DNA from: Flammula alnicola
Taxonomy: Eukaryota; Basidiomycota; Agaricomycetes; Agaricales; Strophariaceae
Reading direction: 5' to 3'
Assembly (NCBI GenBank): GCA_015499995.1
Contig: JADNRV010000313.1
Span: 1-56,229, forward strand
DNA length: 56,229 nucleotides
Positions 55,728 through 56,229 of this stretch are shown here, piece after piece; the stretch's first letter is position 1, and each line of letters opens with the position of its first letter. The position numbers and the translations under genes are program-made. A model generated the notes under the pieces. That model was not told the origin of the DNA and did not search any database. It saw only the letters and a program-made list of their open reading frames with translations.

Positions 55728-56002
55728 GGCAGGTTGGTCGTGTTTGTAGATAGTAGTCCTCTTGCCTCCCTCCTCCCCTCGGTGACATTGCACCGCCTCT
55801 TTTTGTAGCTGATTGACGATGCCGCCCTCGGGGCCCGTGGCCTTCGACCACACATGCACTTGCTGCGGGCCCCTTTTTTTTTGTCTGTTATATATTTGTT
55901 TTATAATGTTTAATTGATCCTGTCTTGCTGTCCCAAAGTGTGATCTAAGTGACTGCCAACCATGCAACACTGAATTGTGACTACCAAATACACATAGTTC
56001 TA

Positions 56003-56229
56003 CTAAGTCTTTTTGGCCCTTGTCTTTGATGGGCTCCCCCTGGCCCTGGACCGTGTCTTCATAGCTCCCTCGGTGCCCGTATTTGCATTCGTCTTGGACT
56101 GCACTTTCTGAACTGCTGCCTCGGCTTTCGTCTTCGATCGAAGTGCACGTGGCTCCTCTTGCGGTGCCGGGGTTGACGCATTACTGGTTCTGGGGTCAAT
56201 AAAATCCCGCGGCGCAAATGGTGCTCGTC
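56003..56229 (-). CDS. C-terminal end of a gene running off the window
   Basis: A 75-codon frame enters from the right edge and ends at the TAG at 56003-56005. It reads RAPFAPRDFIDPRTSNASTP, then PQEEPRALRSKTKAEAAV and ends in a very basic tail (KTRSRARGSPSKTRAKKT). Codon use is regular. The basic tail and Ser/Thr/Pro content suggest a nuclear protein. The start is outside the window, so the family cannot be named. Confidence 0.55.
   Translation of the reverse strand, partial: RAPFAPRDFIDPRTSNASTPAPQEEPRALRSKTKAEAAVQKVQSKTNANTGTEGAMKTRSRARGSPSKTRAKKT

Noticed and set aside
54365..55851. Overlapping leftward open frames in the GC-rich right part
   Set aside because: Composition effect opposite the Pro- and Lys-rich coding strand; no recognisable family.

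Overview
The window is eukaryotic nuclear DNA from a filamentous basidiomycete, most likely an Agaricomycete (mushroom-forming or wood-decay class). Genes are broken by many short introns (about 50-80 nt), and the families are typical of that class: an F-box-like gene with the 'PPEMW...VCSTWR...LW' core, BTB/POZ proteins, aldo-keto reductases, a peptidyl-Lys metalloendopeptidase, a Y3-like secreted lectin, a fungal ubiquitin-like-domain pseudogene, a Mutator-like element and a tyrosine-recombinase retrotransposon. Exon structures were built by hand from splice signals and frame continuity. Where a model closes without a stop, that is stated.

Layout. 0-4.3 kb: the end of a minisatellite, a decayed ubiquitin-like-domain gene, a small secreted protein and a GNAT acetyltransferase. 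4.9-9.6 kb: an intact 21-exon SMC6 gene. 9.9-13.2 kb: an aldo-keto reductase with a C-terminal membrane segment, divergent from a BTB gene. 13.3-22.9 kb: two related aldo-keto reductase copies, both damaged, with a complete 6.1-kb Mutator-like element (9-bp target duplication, 40-bp terminal inverted repeats) between them. Its single 1470-residue protein joins an Ulp1-like cysteine protease domain, a segment rich in SUMO-interaction and SUMO-acceptor motifs, a FAR1-type zinc finger, a MULE transposase core, a SWIM finger and a zinc knuckle. 24.0-28.8 kb: a DIRS-order retrotransposon with intact gag, RT-RNase H and tyrosine recombinase frames. 29.9-36.3 kb: a coiled-coil protein, a tRNA-Gln with an intron, a second BTB gene, and a protein combining Cdc24-type calponin-like, DH and PH regions with a C-terminal TKL-like kinase. 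36.8-43.9 kb: an F-box gene, an inverted fragment of it, an M35 metalloendopeptidase, a 5'-truncated F-box pseudogene and a Y3-like secreted protein. 44-48.3 kb: mostly gene-poor, with a 1.7-kb inverted-repeat element and a 138-bp coding-like tandem repeat. 48.8-56.2 kb: lineage-specific genes: a conserved unknown, a repeat protein with SIM-like acidic motifs, a frameshifted Zn-cluster gene and a partial basic-tailed gene leaving the window.

The strongest candidates for something undescribed are the SUMO-motif-rich Ulp1-MULE transposase and the Cdc24-like GEF-kinase fusion. GC-AG introns also seem over-represented (five found), and one SMC6 exon of 12 nt lies inside the Walker A motif.
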